From Crambe crambe (taxonomy: Eukaryota > Porifera > Demospongiae > Poecilosclerida > Crambeidae): 64,000 nt of DNA. The stretch spans positions 992,001 through 1,056,000 of the forward strand of contig OZ004597.1 of NCBI GenBank assembly GCA_963924555.1, read 5' to 3'. The notes below the pieces were generated by a model, which was not told the origin of the DNA, did not search any database, and worked only from the letters and a program-made list of their open reading frames with translations. The position numbers and the translations under genes were made by a program. Shown in pieces: positions 35,216-47,400 of the stretch (its first letter is position 1; the number at the start of each line of letters is the position of its first letter).

Positions 35216-36194
35216 ATGGAGGAGGTGAATGGTATTAGCAAGACTGAAGAGGAAGCTGTTGTAAGCGAGCAAGCAAATGGAGAATCCGAAAAGGAGCTGG
35301 CTCGCGACATGAGCGAGCTTTCAGTGACAGCCAAATCTCCTCCTACCAAGTACAGACACGACTGGTACCAGACAGAAACAGATGTCTGTATCAATATTCT
35401 CATCAAAAAGTTAAAAAAAGAGAATGTACATGTCAATTTTAAGGAGAAATCGGTAAAGAGATGTACCAATAAATGTAATGTGGTGTATATTATTTATATC
35501 ACTTTGTAGGTGAGCGTACATATCGAAGTGGGAGAAAGTGACATCTATTCTCTTGAGCTAACACTTTCTAACCCAGTCAATGTCAGCAAGTGTGTTACCA
35601 AAGTGCTTGGAAGTAAGGTACATTTCATGATGATGTGTATCGACATCACTTCATTCTGACACAATACCACTGGGTGTTTATACAGGTTGAACTTCGAATG
35701 AGAAAGTGTGAAGGTATTCAATGGAACTCACTGGAAGCCAAAGAAGACGCCAAAAAACTGAAACTTCCCAAAGATGTATCGACTGGAAAGACAGGGAAAG
35801 AACAGGAGATCAACAAGTACCCTAGCTCTTCCCACTACACACGAGATTGGGACAAGCTTGTGGCAGAGGTGAAGGAGGAGGAGAAGAATGAGAAGCCGGA
35901 AGGGGATGCTGCTCTCAACAGTCTCTTTCAGAAGATATATTCTGATGGAAGTGATGAGGTCAAGAAAGCCATGAATAAATCCTTTGTGAGTGGTTATTCA
36001 GTCTGTCGAGGACTCCTTATTCTTTGGTAGACTAATATAATGTGATCTGGTCATGTGATTATCACATTATCATCATGTTCTTGCAGATGGAGTCTGGGGG
36101 AACAGTACTGAGTACAAATTGGGGTGAGATAGGGAAGGAGAAGGTAGAGCGTAAACCTCCAGATGGCATGGAATGGAAGGAGTATGAAAAGTGA
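35216..36194 (+). CDS. SUGT1: SUGT1 (SGT1) co-chaperone, CS + SGS form without TPR
   Basis: Four exons (35216-35452, 35510-35617, 35686-35985, 36087-36194) code 250 residues. A CS domain starts at [20 protein letters not shown] and continues with [20 protein letters not shown] and [17 protein letters not shown]. The SGS domain follows: [35 protein letters not shown] and [23 protein letters not shown]1 links HSP90 to SCF ubiquitin ligases, kinetochore assembly and NLR-type receptors. The N-terminal TPR domain of the human protein is absent; the preceding 35 residues are acidic and disordered. Drosophila Sgt1 also lacks TPR. A TPR exon further upstream is unlikely because the SEFIR gene ends 105 bp before. 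Confidence 0.92.
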
Positions 36195-36298
36195 CATGTC
36201 CAACTGCCCTCTTCTGCTGCTACATTTTCGCTGCATGTTTGTATGTATCATGTTTGCCACCTCACTTGCAAAGTCAATAATAAAATTAATTAAATGTT

Positions 36299-37209
36299 TT
36301 ATGACGATGCTGAGTCATCGATTTTGAGTTCTGTTGTTGCACTAGCTATATCAGTGCTGCCATCAGCTGGAGAACTCTTGGCTTGCTTCTTGGTATCTCC
36401 GCCTTTCTTGCTAGAGTTCTGTGGTTTCCTCTATGGACAATGTGATGACATGGTAGAGCCAAAAATACAAAATCTTTTACCTCTTTCTGTGGTGGAAGGT
36501 TGGGAGTTTCAAATTGCAATGTCACAGGACCATCGTTCTGTATGTGGACTTGCATTATAGCACCAAATTCCCCACCTGCAATCATCATGGCATGCAATTA
36601 CAGGTTCTCTCTAGAGGGTGAATGAAAGCTCTCCTCAGCACCTTTATCCGTACCTTTGACTGCATCAGGTTTATAGAATGAACCCAGGAGTTTCAGGAAG
36701 TCTCTGTACATTGGCTGTGACTGCTCAGAAGTGAGAGCATTATGGAAGTCAGGCTTATTTCCTTTCAACACATGACATAACGTAAACTATTAAAAGAAGG
36801 AGGGAGCAATCAAGGGGTCCTATCTGGGCATGGAGTGGTCTATTCACATACCTGACTGACACAAAGGATTTCCAAGTCCAGATCTTTCACACTTTTATCC
36901 CATGCTTTGTCATCTTCAGGATTCTCAAATAGACGTAGGTTCACCAACTTTCTAGCCCTGAAAAAGAGCCTGATTTCAAGTTCAAGATCAATTAGACTAT
37001 TTTTAACTCACATCCATTCGGCTTCTTTTTTGGTGTCATCTCTTGTTATCCCCAACAGAACACATATTCCCCTTCCTATTGCGCTCACCTCTCTATCACC
37101 AACTGAAGAAGATTTACAACAATGAACATAGTAACTACCCTCGCCATCTAGCTAGCAAGACTTTACCAGTAACACTAGCACGGGCTACTCGCTGAACAAC
37201 AACCTTCAT
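36299..37209 (-). CDS. DTD1: DTD1 D-aminoacyl-tRNA deacylase
   Basis: A minus-strand gene with about five exons, ATG 37209, TAA 36299-36301. The N terminus reads MKVVVQRVARASVTVGDREV with the family's SxxQ-type VQRV start. Then come SAIGRGICVLLGITRDD, KLVNLRLFENPEDDKAWDKS, LEILCVSQFTL and GNKPDFH. The hallmark GFxA/MQVHIQNDGPVT block reads GGEFGAIMQVHIQNDGPVTL. DTD hydrolyses D-amino acids (and glycine) from mischarged tRNA in the cytosol; substrate chirality is set by a Gly-cisPro motif (here NKPDFH region). The C-terminal tail is Lys/Ser-rich, as in animal DTD1. Divergent to the C1orf131-like gene, 161 bp apart. Confidence 0.93.
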
Positions 37210-37370
37210 AGTACCTCAAGTATAGCCTGATGGATGCCACCTGAGAAATCAAACTTGTGGGACAGGGGAGGGACGAGGGGAGGATCTAGGGGCTACCCAT
37301 GGTGGGCACCATTAAGAGTATTCTCGATCTCCATCGAGAGAGAAAGCGACCCTTTTCCAAATATCTGCTA
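37210..37370. promoter_or_regulatory. Divergent promoter DTD1 / C1orf131-like
   Basis: 161 bp between start codons. It contains a G-rich patch (GGGGAGGGACGAGGGGAGG, about 37262-37283) but no motif that I can name with confidence. Confidence 0.35.
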
Positions 37371-38222
37371 TGGATAAGAAGAGAAGAGAACCAGAGGTGA
37401 TTGTATTTGAAGAACCTGTTCACAGAAGGTCTATATCAAGTAAGGAGGCAGTCAAGGAAAGAAAAATGTTCTTAGTAAGTATCAAAGGGTAAGAATGCAA
37501 CATTATCTGTCACAATGATGTGTGTACACATTGAAACTACAGATGGGAGATGTAGCAGAGATATTCACTTCTCAAAAGCATTCCAGAGAATATTCAACTA
37601 GAGAGACGAGAACCAAGGCAGACAGCTCAGCTCCTGAATTTGATTTGCAGACGACCCTTCGTGAAGTCCAATCTTTTGGTTAGTAATCTGTCCCATCTCT
37701 CTCTCTCAAAAAAAAATTGCTAATTCTGGTATGATAGCTGCTTCAAACTCAACTGTCAAGACAAAACGAAAATTTGAGGAGGAGCAGATAATATCTCTGG
37801 GTGCAAAGGTTGGTATAGTGCCAGCATCTTCATCAAGATTACTTACTTTCAAATCTTAGCCCCCGAAGTCACAATTCGTCCCTTACCCTCACTACCAGAT
37901 GGTTGCTAAGGCAAGGCGAGAAAAGGAAAAGAAGCGTGCTGAAGAGGTATTATTATATTAGCAGCAGTTTGATCCAATATTATTATTCCTGGTTGCTTTC
38001 ACTAGCTAAAGTTGGTGCAGAAGAAAAGAAAAAGAAGCCAAAGTGGAGCTATCAGGTATGACTACAATTGTGGCTGGCATGAAGTAGAAACATGAATATG
38101 TTTCTCTCAGGGGAAAGGGCCGATGGAAAGACAGTACAAAGTCATTGGAACCACATGTGGGAAGATTCAAAAATGGTGTTTTATCATTGAGTGGCAAGGA
38201 TTTGGCCAAAATAAACAGTTGA
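37371..38222 (+). CDS. C1orf131-like (DUF4602) nucleolar protein
   Basis: Six exons from ATG 37371 to TGA 38220-38222, about 185 residues. Matching blocks to vertebrate C1orf131 are EFDLQTTLREVQSFG, FEEEQIISLGAKPPK, a basic helix KARREKEKKRAEEL and the C-terminal GRFKNGVLSLSGKDLAKIN. The human protein is a nucleolar factor found with the small-subunit processome in 18S rRNA maturation. The exon from the LKLVQKKRKRSQSGAIR segment must be read in the frame set by the preceding acceptor; another frame gives a premature, unrelated end. Phase of all five introns is consistent. Confidence 0.8.
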
Positions 38223-38369
38223 AACTATGTTTTAAAAATTAGATAACAGTATCATTGGACATAACATCAAAGCGGGTGTAGCGGGTGTAATCTATATAAA
38301 ATAGCTTCTCTAAAAGAATGAAGTACTTATCTGTGTGTCGACTCTCCTGCATGTATGTAATATGATGAC

Positions 38370-41300
38370 TCAATTTTTCTGAAACATGGCCATTCTCATG
38401 GCAACGTGCCCCATCTCGGGCACTGAATTGTCCTTGGTTTTAGCAGTAGTGAGAGTTGATGGTTCATTTTTCACTCCTGAATTCACTGCTGCTATTTTGG
38501 GCTCTTTCTTTTCAATCACATTGCTTCGTTTTTGTCGTCCCTAATAAAATACATTATTATTATTAAACAGTAGGAGAATGGCTTTAGTTTCCACATGTAC
38601 CTGAGCTATGGCAACCCAACTAGGAGCTCCACTGTTTTCCTTCTCGTTATTGCGAGTGCTGACAGTTGTTTGGGCTCTCACTCTTGAGGCAGATTCAGAG
38701 GGTTTAGTACCTGCAGGTTCAGTTGGTGTCTTCTTCTGAGAGTCATTAGTGGTGCCAGTGCCCAGTTTTTTGATGGGCTGTTCCACAGCTTTGCTGAAGC
38801 GGTCATTGTATTTCCCAGCACTGACAGGTTTCTGAGTGTCCTGGACCTGTATAGTGTTGCTCTCAAAAAGCTTCCTGGCTGCAGCAGTTCGAGATGTACT
38901 TGGTTGACCACCATTGGCCATCTAGATGATAGTAATAGAACTAACTATGATACATGTACCTATTCAGAGCATTTCTTTTCTTTCTACTAGCCAGTCATTT
39001 ATTGAATAACTAGCTATCTACCCACAATTGTAAGGTAGCTACTCCAGGGCCCCTGCTACTCACCCCATCAAAAACTTCCTTTCCATCTTTAGAGAGATCC
39101 ACTCTCTCCGTGCCCATTTTCATCTCTTCCTTGGAATCAAGACGCAAACTTTGCCTATTGGGCGGGCGGCGCTTGGTGAGACTTCGGTTGATAGTATCCA
39201 GACGGTCCCGTCCTGCCACAAGCCCCAGACTGGGTGTGATTTGAGGGATAGCTGAGATGTCCATCTCCATGCTCACTTTCTGGTGATACTTCATCTCTCC
39301 TGGCTCATTATCTGCAAAGGCTTTTTTATAGAGTGAATAGGTTATTGAAATGGCATAGAGAACCAGCTGGCTTCTTTAGAAACAAATGGAGTGATTACAC
39401 GGTCACATGTCTACAACAAGGTAGCAAATCTCGTTTTTCATTTAGCTAGAACACCCTGTGACACACATATACTAGCTACATGAGTCCTACAATTATTCTC
39501 AAAAGATGAGGAAGATTGTTCTGCTTACCATCAGGAGATTTTTGGGGCTCCTCAAAAATACTTGGACGGCTTGAAGTTGAACTCTTCTTTTCAACCACAA
39601 CTCCAGATTTCTTTACCTTGAAATCTGTTTCCAGAAGATTGGTTTCCAATGTGTCATTAAGAATACCCTCAAGAGCTGCTCCTGAACTGATACTTGCCTC
39701 TTCAGGTTCTGGAGAAGATGATTGCTCAAATATGCTTGGTCGTGGGGTTGATTTCCCCTCCTTGACCTGTCCAGATTTCTTTACTTTGATGTTGGAATCA
39801 ATCTCAATTTTGACATCGTGATCGAGGGACCCTCCATCTGGGATGTCGTACTGACTCTTGCTTGCTTCCCGTAGTTCTTCACGGAATGCCTTCATGTTTT
39901 CATCCTGCATACTGGAGTAAGAGGTGAGAACCTTTCCATGATCTTCGCTCTTTCTACGTGGGAGTGTGCTTCTTTTTTTTGTGGTGGGAGATGATTCAGT
40001 GCTTTTACTCTTTGTCAAATCTTCTGCTGTCTTCTGCTTCTTCAGTGAACTTTTGCTTCCTTTCTTCTTGGGAGAGACAAATGTTAGAGTGTCACTTTCT
40101 ATAGAGCCACTGATGGCAGCCGATGAAGGAGACAATTCTTCCACTGGAGGAGGCTCGGTTGTACCAACTCTTCGTTTTGACTTCTCTTTTTTCTTGGTTC
40201 CCTTTTCCTTCTTACTGGCTTTCTTCTTGTCACTTCCTTTTGATTTTGGGTTAGAATCTCTTTCCTTCTTGATCACACCAACCGTTACTACGCCAGGCAC
40301 TTCTGGATCAGCTGGTGATTCAGTCTGATAGCGACTTTTCGGAGAACTGGAACGTTTGCTCCGATCATTTCTTGTAGAACCATCAACTTCATCCTCATTT
40401 GGTGCCTTGTGATGCAAGGAATCTTGGGCTTGGCGTGTGGTGCCAGAACTACCAGTCTTCTTCTCAGATACCAACTGTAACTCCTTATTCTTCAAATCCT
40501 CAGCTAGAGGTGTTTCTACTTTTTCTCCTTTTGTCTTCTTCTTTTTCTTCTTTTTAGTAACTGGACTTTCACTTCTTCCCTCAGTGGTGGTGGTGGCAGC
40601 CAATGCCTCAGCACTATTCCTCCCATTTTTCTTCTTGCTCCCACTTTCTTTGCTACTGTTTTTCTTTTTGCTACTACTCTTGACTTCTTCCTCCTCAAGT
40701 GATGGGTTCTTCTTCTTCTTCTTCTTTGGTTTACTCTTGCTCTCCTCACTTTGTTCTACGATTGGTGAACTAGCAGCTAAAGGTTTTCCTAGATCCACAT
40801 CTGATTTCTTTCTCTCTTCTTTACTTTCTTTTCCACTGATTGGAGGACTACTTTTCTTCTTCTTCTTCTTTGTTTTCTCACTCTTATCCTTAATTGGTGA
40901 GCTGGTTGCCAAGGGCTCATCCAATGGTCCAATGGATTTCTGTCCTGAAGTCTCGTGCTTGACCACTGCCTTATTCTGTGGTGTGACTTTTGGAAGTTGC
41001 TTAGTAGACTCCTGCATGAATTGTAGCCAACAAGCTCAATTCCTCACAAAAGTACAAAGAGCCATTAACTGCTGGCTAGCTACTGACTGTACCTCTTCTT
41101 CTTCAGATGAAGAGTCCAATTTTGTTACTTCACCCTGAGAGATAGCAATGCACATCTTGTTAACTGTCACAAAATTAGCTTGCTATAAGCTTACGCCTGA
41201 ATCCTCTGAGTCCAGTTCGTCTTGTTTTGCTTTGATTTTGCTCCATGCTGCCTCCTGTGGGTGAAAAAGTATTCACGTTTGCCCCCTCCACCACCACACA

Positions 41301-42436
41301 GTCATAATCATATTCAGAGCTATTATGAATACCTTTCTAATCTCCAAGGTAATTATAAAGTAGCTAGCTACCACCGGTTCATGCAGTTTTAGTTAAACTC
41401 TGTCTCACATTGATATGCTCCTTTCCCATGCTCTCTTTCCTTGATGTCTGTTGTACCATCATCTTCAACTCCATCAATTTGGCAATTTCAACTTTCTTTC
41501 GGCAGTTTAGTCCATTTACGTCGAGGATTATGTCACCCACCCTCACCCCTGCTTCCCCTGCTTCCCCTCCTGGCTTCACATAAGTGACAGTGATGGGAGG
41601 AAGACCCCCGGAAAGATGGAGGCCAAAACCTTCAGAATCTCCTTCATGGTGGTGGAGGATCACCTTATGAAGAGAAGCTAGAGAAAAGCATGTTCATTCA
41701 TTGACTAACAGACTGATCTGATATAATGATACTGAGCCTACCATTACTGGGAGACTTGGGTTTCAGAGTTAAATGTACTTCAGAGAGAGCTACATAATTT
41801 TATTATGTTGTATAGAAGTAATATCAGACTAAATAAAATTACCTTGTGAAGTATTGACATGCAGCTGCTCAAATGCAGTGGACTTTGCCTTGGCCATTCT
41901 ATCAGAATCTTTGGTATTTCCCTGTTTCCTTGTGGCTACACTACCATGGTGCTCCTTGCCAGCACTTGACTGGTTCTCAATCTCCGCAGTAACAACAGTG
42001 ATCTCAGGGTTACTTTCCGACCGCCTGATAGGTTCCGGAGGACTGGTATTATCCCCGGCAGCCATGGTGGTATCATCTCTAGCATTCATGGTGGATGGAA
42101 TGGAAACTATGTAAGGTGATTTCTTCTTCTTATTCCTCCGGAATATTCCTTTCAAACGGTGTCCCCATGTCTTGGTGCTTTTGATCTCAGGTTCCTGTGT
42201 TAATATTATCTCCAATGTGTGCATAATCCCTATAGATAATCAACTTGTCAAACCTTGTCTCCAGACTCTTGGTGTTGGTCAATAGCAAACCTAGCATGTT
42301 TCTTTCCTTTCCCTTTCTTCGAGTTCTCTTCTGGCATGAACCCACCTTGCACCAGATCATTTTGCAAGGCTATCACAGGGAGAGTTAGATTGCTGGATAG
42401 CCCAAAATCTCTAGATGGCTTGAAAGCTAAGGCCAT
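38370..42436 (-). CDS. PDZ-domain, lysine-rich disordered protein (possibly CRACD-like)
   Basis: About ten exons, ATG 42436 (MALAFKPSRD), TGA 38370-38372. Order: a basic N terminus (WGHRLKGIFRRNKKKK); one PDZ domain (about 41420-41660, with GFGLHLSGGLPPITVTYVKP, AGEAGVRVGDIILDVNG); an acidic Ser segment; and a long disordered exon (39535-41010) with runs of KKKKKK and repeated KVKKSG..RPSIFE motifs (twice, about 39720-39780 and 39545-39620). A basic SLTKRRPPNR segment (about 39150) and a C-terminal exon with PSWVAIAQGRQKR then MAMFQKN complete it. The TKRRPP and W-x-x-x-A-x-x-x-K parts faintly recall CRACD, a capping-protein inhibitor; this is tentative. I know no named protein with this whole layout. 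It lies in tandem behind DIAPH on the same strand. Confidence 0.65.
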
Positions 42437-42769
42437 TTTCTGGTAGAGATAAAGATACAAAACGCTGCAAGGACTGTCAGAGCTATTGGATGCAGCAGGT
42501 CAGCCACACCCCCACAACAAGTTAGCAGTCATGACGTGAATATTATTAAAGCTTGAGGTGATCGACCTAGCTAGAACTTAATGCATTATGCAACATAATA
42601 ATCCACACAAAGATTTTCCATGAATCTAGTAATAATACACACACTGTCACAATGCAGTTAAATTATACAGTGGGAGGGCTAATGTGGAGAAAACAAAGCA
42701 AAAAAAAAACAAAAAACAAAAACAAAAACAAAAACAAAAACAAGAGAGAAAAACCCTAATCTAAGACCA
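42437..42769. other. Spacer between PDZ gene and DIAPH
   Basis: 333 bp separating the start of the PDZ gene from the DIAPH stop, both minus strand. It includes the DIAPH 3'UTR with an A-rich (CAAAAA)n tract (42700-42742) and must contain the PDZ-gene promoter. No CDS or RNA gene seen. Confidence 0.6.
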
Positions 42770-44424
42770 TCAGAGCATTGTTCCCGGAGGTTTGTCCTGG
42801 ATGCGTGCCAGCATGGCTTGAGCCCTCGACGGTCTCGTTCTGGTGTTAAAGTTATTTTCATAGTTAGATTTTGGAGGATTGGGATTGTCTAGTTCTTCTC
42901 TGGAACCAAAATTCGACCGCATCTTAATCCCTTTGCCACCACCTCTCTTCTTCCCCCTGGAAAAAGGCATAGAATAATGTTAACACTCAGAAAGTTAATT
43001 TAAACAAGCAGACTTAATCTGAATTCCCAGACTGCCATAATTATGAGGAGTTGGTAACTCTAGGGAACACCGTTTTTGTTTTTTTTTGTTTTGTTTTTTT
43101 GACAGACCTGGTGGCAGGTTGGAGAGCACTTCCACTGTGAAGGGCTTCTAGTAAATTGTCCAACACTCCCACCCCTTCTTCGTCCTCCCCGTGGCTCAAA
43201 TCAATGACCTTTGTACTCGACTTTGCCGGTGCCCTTTGCTTGTTTTTGGCCTGTCTTGCTCTCTCCTAACAAGGGGAAAACATCATGAATAGCACAGCAA
43301 TTCATATTCTATAGAATATCTTCTGCCCTCACCTCTCTCTCCCTGGCCAGTCTCTGCCTCTCTATCTGCTCTCTCATTTTGGCATTTTCCTTTCTAGCCC
43401 TCTGCACAGTATAGAGAACAAGGGGTATTTTAGTTAGGTTCCCCCAAAGGGGTATTTAGTCAGGACCCCCAAAAGAAATAATGAATCCGCACCTCAAAAT
43501 CTTTACAAAATTGTGAAATATCTCCAAAAAATTCCTCCATGGTCATTTTCTTGCGGTCGAAGGCGTAATACTTGGACAGCTCCTCAAACTTCTTCTCCAT
43601 GAGCTGATGTTGGTCCTGCATCTTCTTCAACTTTCCTTCTCCCTCTGCTAAGAAGGCTTTCATTTTCTCATGGAACTTGTCATGCCACTCCTGTGGTTTT
43701 TGGTGATGCTTCAGCTCTCCCTTGATCTTAGTGATACCTGCATCCATTCTCTTGACCCCTGATGTAATGGAGTCCTCGGATGCTAAGAAAGAAAAACATT
43801 TCAACATTTCACTGTACTGTTGCTACAGTATTCTATATACAGAACATATGCATTCCAATTCATGCACACCTGGGATTTTCAAGGTCTATTAAATACATAC
43901 ACATACTTTTTGATGCTTCTTCAACATTTCGTAGCTCCTGTACAAAGTCTAGAATGTCAGGGAATTTGAGTTCAATGGTGTTGGCTAGAAAGTGGATGAG
44001 AGTTGTCTTCTGATCTGCAGACTTGGTGGACCCCAGCTTGGTCAGGTAACTCAGGTCAAACCCATAGGATTGCTGGTTACGGGACCCTGCGTTCATGTAG
44101 TTCCCCATTAGTAAAACCAACTGCATGAAAGGTCACGGTCATGTTCAATAAAGTTTCGCATACACTACATCAATATTAACTCACCTCTAACAACTTTGCA
44201 AATTTACGACTATTTTTCAGCTCTCGAGAAGAAGTGATCACTGCTGACATATTCTGCAGAAAACAGGCCGTAATTGTCCTTACTCAGATGATGGGGCAGC
44301 AAAATTGAAACTTACAGGTTGAAGCTCACTCATCTCTTCTGAGAATCTCAATCTGAAAAGCATACAGTCCAAACGCTCATGCAGTCGCTTCACGTCACTC
44401 ATCTAGAACAAAACAGCAACCATC

Positions 44425-44458
<34 letters not shown>

Positions 44459-47400
44459 ATTAAACTTGAAACATCCTTAACAATATGTCATACTCACAAT
44501 GACTCCAAAGCGTTCAGCATCACTCAAATCATTGATTTTTTCTTTGTAAGAGGTGAGCTGCATCATCTCCTCTTTATTGGGCATGTACTTCAGCAGCTGC
44601 TCCACTAACTGCTCCGTGATCTTTTCATCATCCACAGACAGAACTAGTTTCCTGACATCAGCAAAGTCCATACGCAGGGATCCAAGGAGGAGAGCTAAAG
44701 AAAGCCATAATTTGAAATTGAGTCATCTATAGAGGAGGGCTTTAATTGGGGGTATTTTACAGCTTCACATACTTCACCCCCCTTAGAAGTTTCTGTCAAT
44801 ATATGATTGTCTTACATATATTCTGAGCAGATTTAGCATCTAAGACTTTCAGTTCCTTCACTTTGGCCATCTTGAAAGGCTTGGCAGCCTCCATGTCCAT
44901 TCCTCTAGCTGTACCAAAATAATTTGTGGGGCAAAAGTGTTAATTTTTTTGTAAAATTAAAGTGTTATATTGTTTTAAAAGCCACGAAATCCAACCCCAC
45001 AAAAATTTCTGTCATACATACATACATACATACATACATACATACATACATACATACATACATACATACATACATACATACATACATACATACATACATA
45101 CCTCTTCCAGTGCCAAAAGTCTTCTCCAGTTCTCCAAATAACTCAGTGGATGCAAATGCTTCCTCGTTTGCACTGACCCAGAAAGAGCCGTTATCCAGCT
45201 GCTGCTTTTGGATCTAAAGATCAACCAATCAGCTAGTCAGTCAGCCCCATGAACAGTGAATATTATACCTTATTCCAGTTCATTCTCCTCATTTGGATGT
45301 CTGACTTGTACTTTTTCTTCTCCTTGAGTCCAGGTGGCCCCATAATCATACTTCCCGGAGGAGGGGGAGCCCCTGGAATTCCAGGCCCTCCGGGAGGGGG
45401 TGGAGCACCGGGAACAGGAGGTGCTCCTATTAGAGAGTTAGTTATAAATGTATATTAGGTGTGGGGATTTTTATTTACCTGGTACGGGAGGAGGAGGAGG
45501 AGGGGGACCTCCTCCTATTCCAGGAGGTGGTGGAGGGGGAGGTGGAGCACCACCTGGTCCAGGGGGAGGGGGTGCAGGAGGAGGTGCACCTCCTCCAGTA
45601 CCACCATCACCACCTCCAGCAGCCACTGTGATGGTCGGTCGACGAATCAACTAAAACAGTAGGCAATAACCATTGTCCCATTAATAAAACGACACCATTG
45701 TCCCATTAATTAATGACACCATTGTCCCATTAAATATACTTACTTCTTCTTTGAGTGACCTTATTTCATTGTCTTTATCCTGAATAGTGAGATCGTGTTT
45801 CTTTTGGTTCTCTTCAATGGTTTCCAGGGCTACATGGAGCCTAGACTCTGCCTCATTGCGATGCCCTTCCTCTTTAGTTAGCTGCACATGATTAACTTGC
45901 CACATGACGTCCCCCTCAAAACTGTGTCGTGTAATAGTCACTCACCAGTTGCTCCAAGTTACGAATTTGCTGTTCAGACTCTTCCACCTTAGCTTTGTCC
46001 ACTAGCCCTTCTACAGTGAGAAAACACACCATTTAGGCAAACATAACAAATGGCCATAACAAATTGCATATGGACTGAACAATGCCTCCATTACAAGGAG
46101 TGCATTAATTAGAATATAATTGTTATCCAGTCACCATAGTAATTAGTCTTCAGCAAAGCTATTGGACTATGATTTGTCATACCTACGTACCTATGAGAGG
46201 ATCCACATCTATTTGGAACTTTTGTGTGTAGTGGAAATCTGGGTCTATTCCTGATCTGTGTAGCACTATCTGAGAGACACACTGATCCACCAGCTTGAAG
46301 TACTGCGGCCTAACCACACAAAAACAACAACAACAACAACAACAAAATTAATAATCAATTCCCTCTGCATCTATTATAAAAGTTAAATACAGAACGATGA
46401 AAAATAAAATCTTTCATGATACCATTTAATTGATCATCTTTTTCTCAATTGATATATCCACTATATTTTGAGCAAAATTACTCACCCAGCCCAGAAGTTC
46501 TTCTCTATCGGAAGCAATGGCTGAAAAAATATTTTTTCACTTACCTTACCCAGTAGTCATCTCTGATAAGTAGCAAGTGCTGTATGATGGAGAGGAAATA
46601 AGGTTCAGCCCGAGTTCCCTGTGTCATGTTCCGCAGCATCCGAAACACCTCGTGGGGTTCTGTGAATTCCACTCGAATGTCCTGGAAACGATGGAGCATC
46701 TCCTCGTAGTCATTCTCCCGATGGTCTTCAAAGATGTCCAAGTGAGTGGTCAGATCTGCCAGTTGGATCTCTCGTAAGTTCTGTGGAGGGATGGGGTAAG
46801 AACATTGAAATATGCTCCAGTGTCTAGTCAAACACCAGAGTTTAAACAGTACTTCCCCACTGCACTCACTATGAGGACATCATCCAGTCCTCCTCTCATG
46901 AACTCATTTCTCAAGTGTATTTTGATGTCTATGTCATCAGGTGTGTTGACAATGGCATTGATGAATTGAAGACACGACAGCTGCAGGATAGGATTGTTCG
47001 TCTTCTTGAGGGCTGCTAAAACTGGCTCAAATCGGTTGATGCCACACTGTTCCCCATTGACCGTCACAGCCTCAAGAACTCTTTCGTGGCTGTAGCCAAA
47101 GGATGTGCTCTCATAAAGGTATTTTATTACACCATATCAAAGGAGTTGCTTTACTCCTCAATTTAAAATGGGGATATTATTAGTTACCTCTCAGGGGGAT
47201 CATTTACATAATAAGGGGGGGGGGGGGGGGGGAGATATGATACCCCCCCCCCCTTGTTCTATTCAAGTACTGGCTTACCCATCAGCCACTAGACAGACAG
47301 CAGCAGCCACTCTTAGGACATCAGCCATCATGTTCTCATTGTAGGGATCCATGGCCATGACTAGGATGATCAGTCCTTGCTCACTCTGTAACATTTTCGT

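Noticed and set aside
40437-41138. Phe/Leu-rich plus-strand frame resembling membrane protein
   Set aside because: It is the reverse complement of the polylysine exon of the PDZ gene (AAG/AAA read as CTT/TTT).
45012-45224. Tyr/Met/Cys-Val repeat frame
   Set aside because: Produced by the (GTAT)n microsatellite inside a DIAPH intron.
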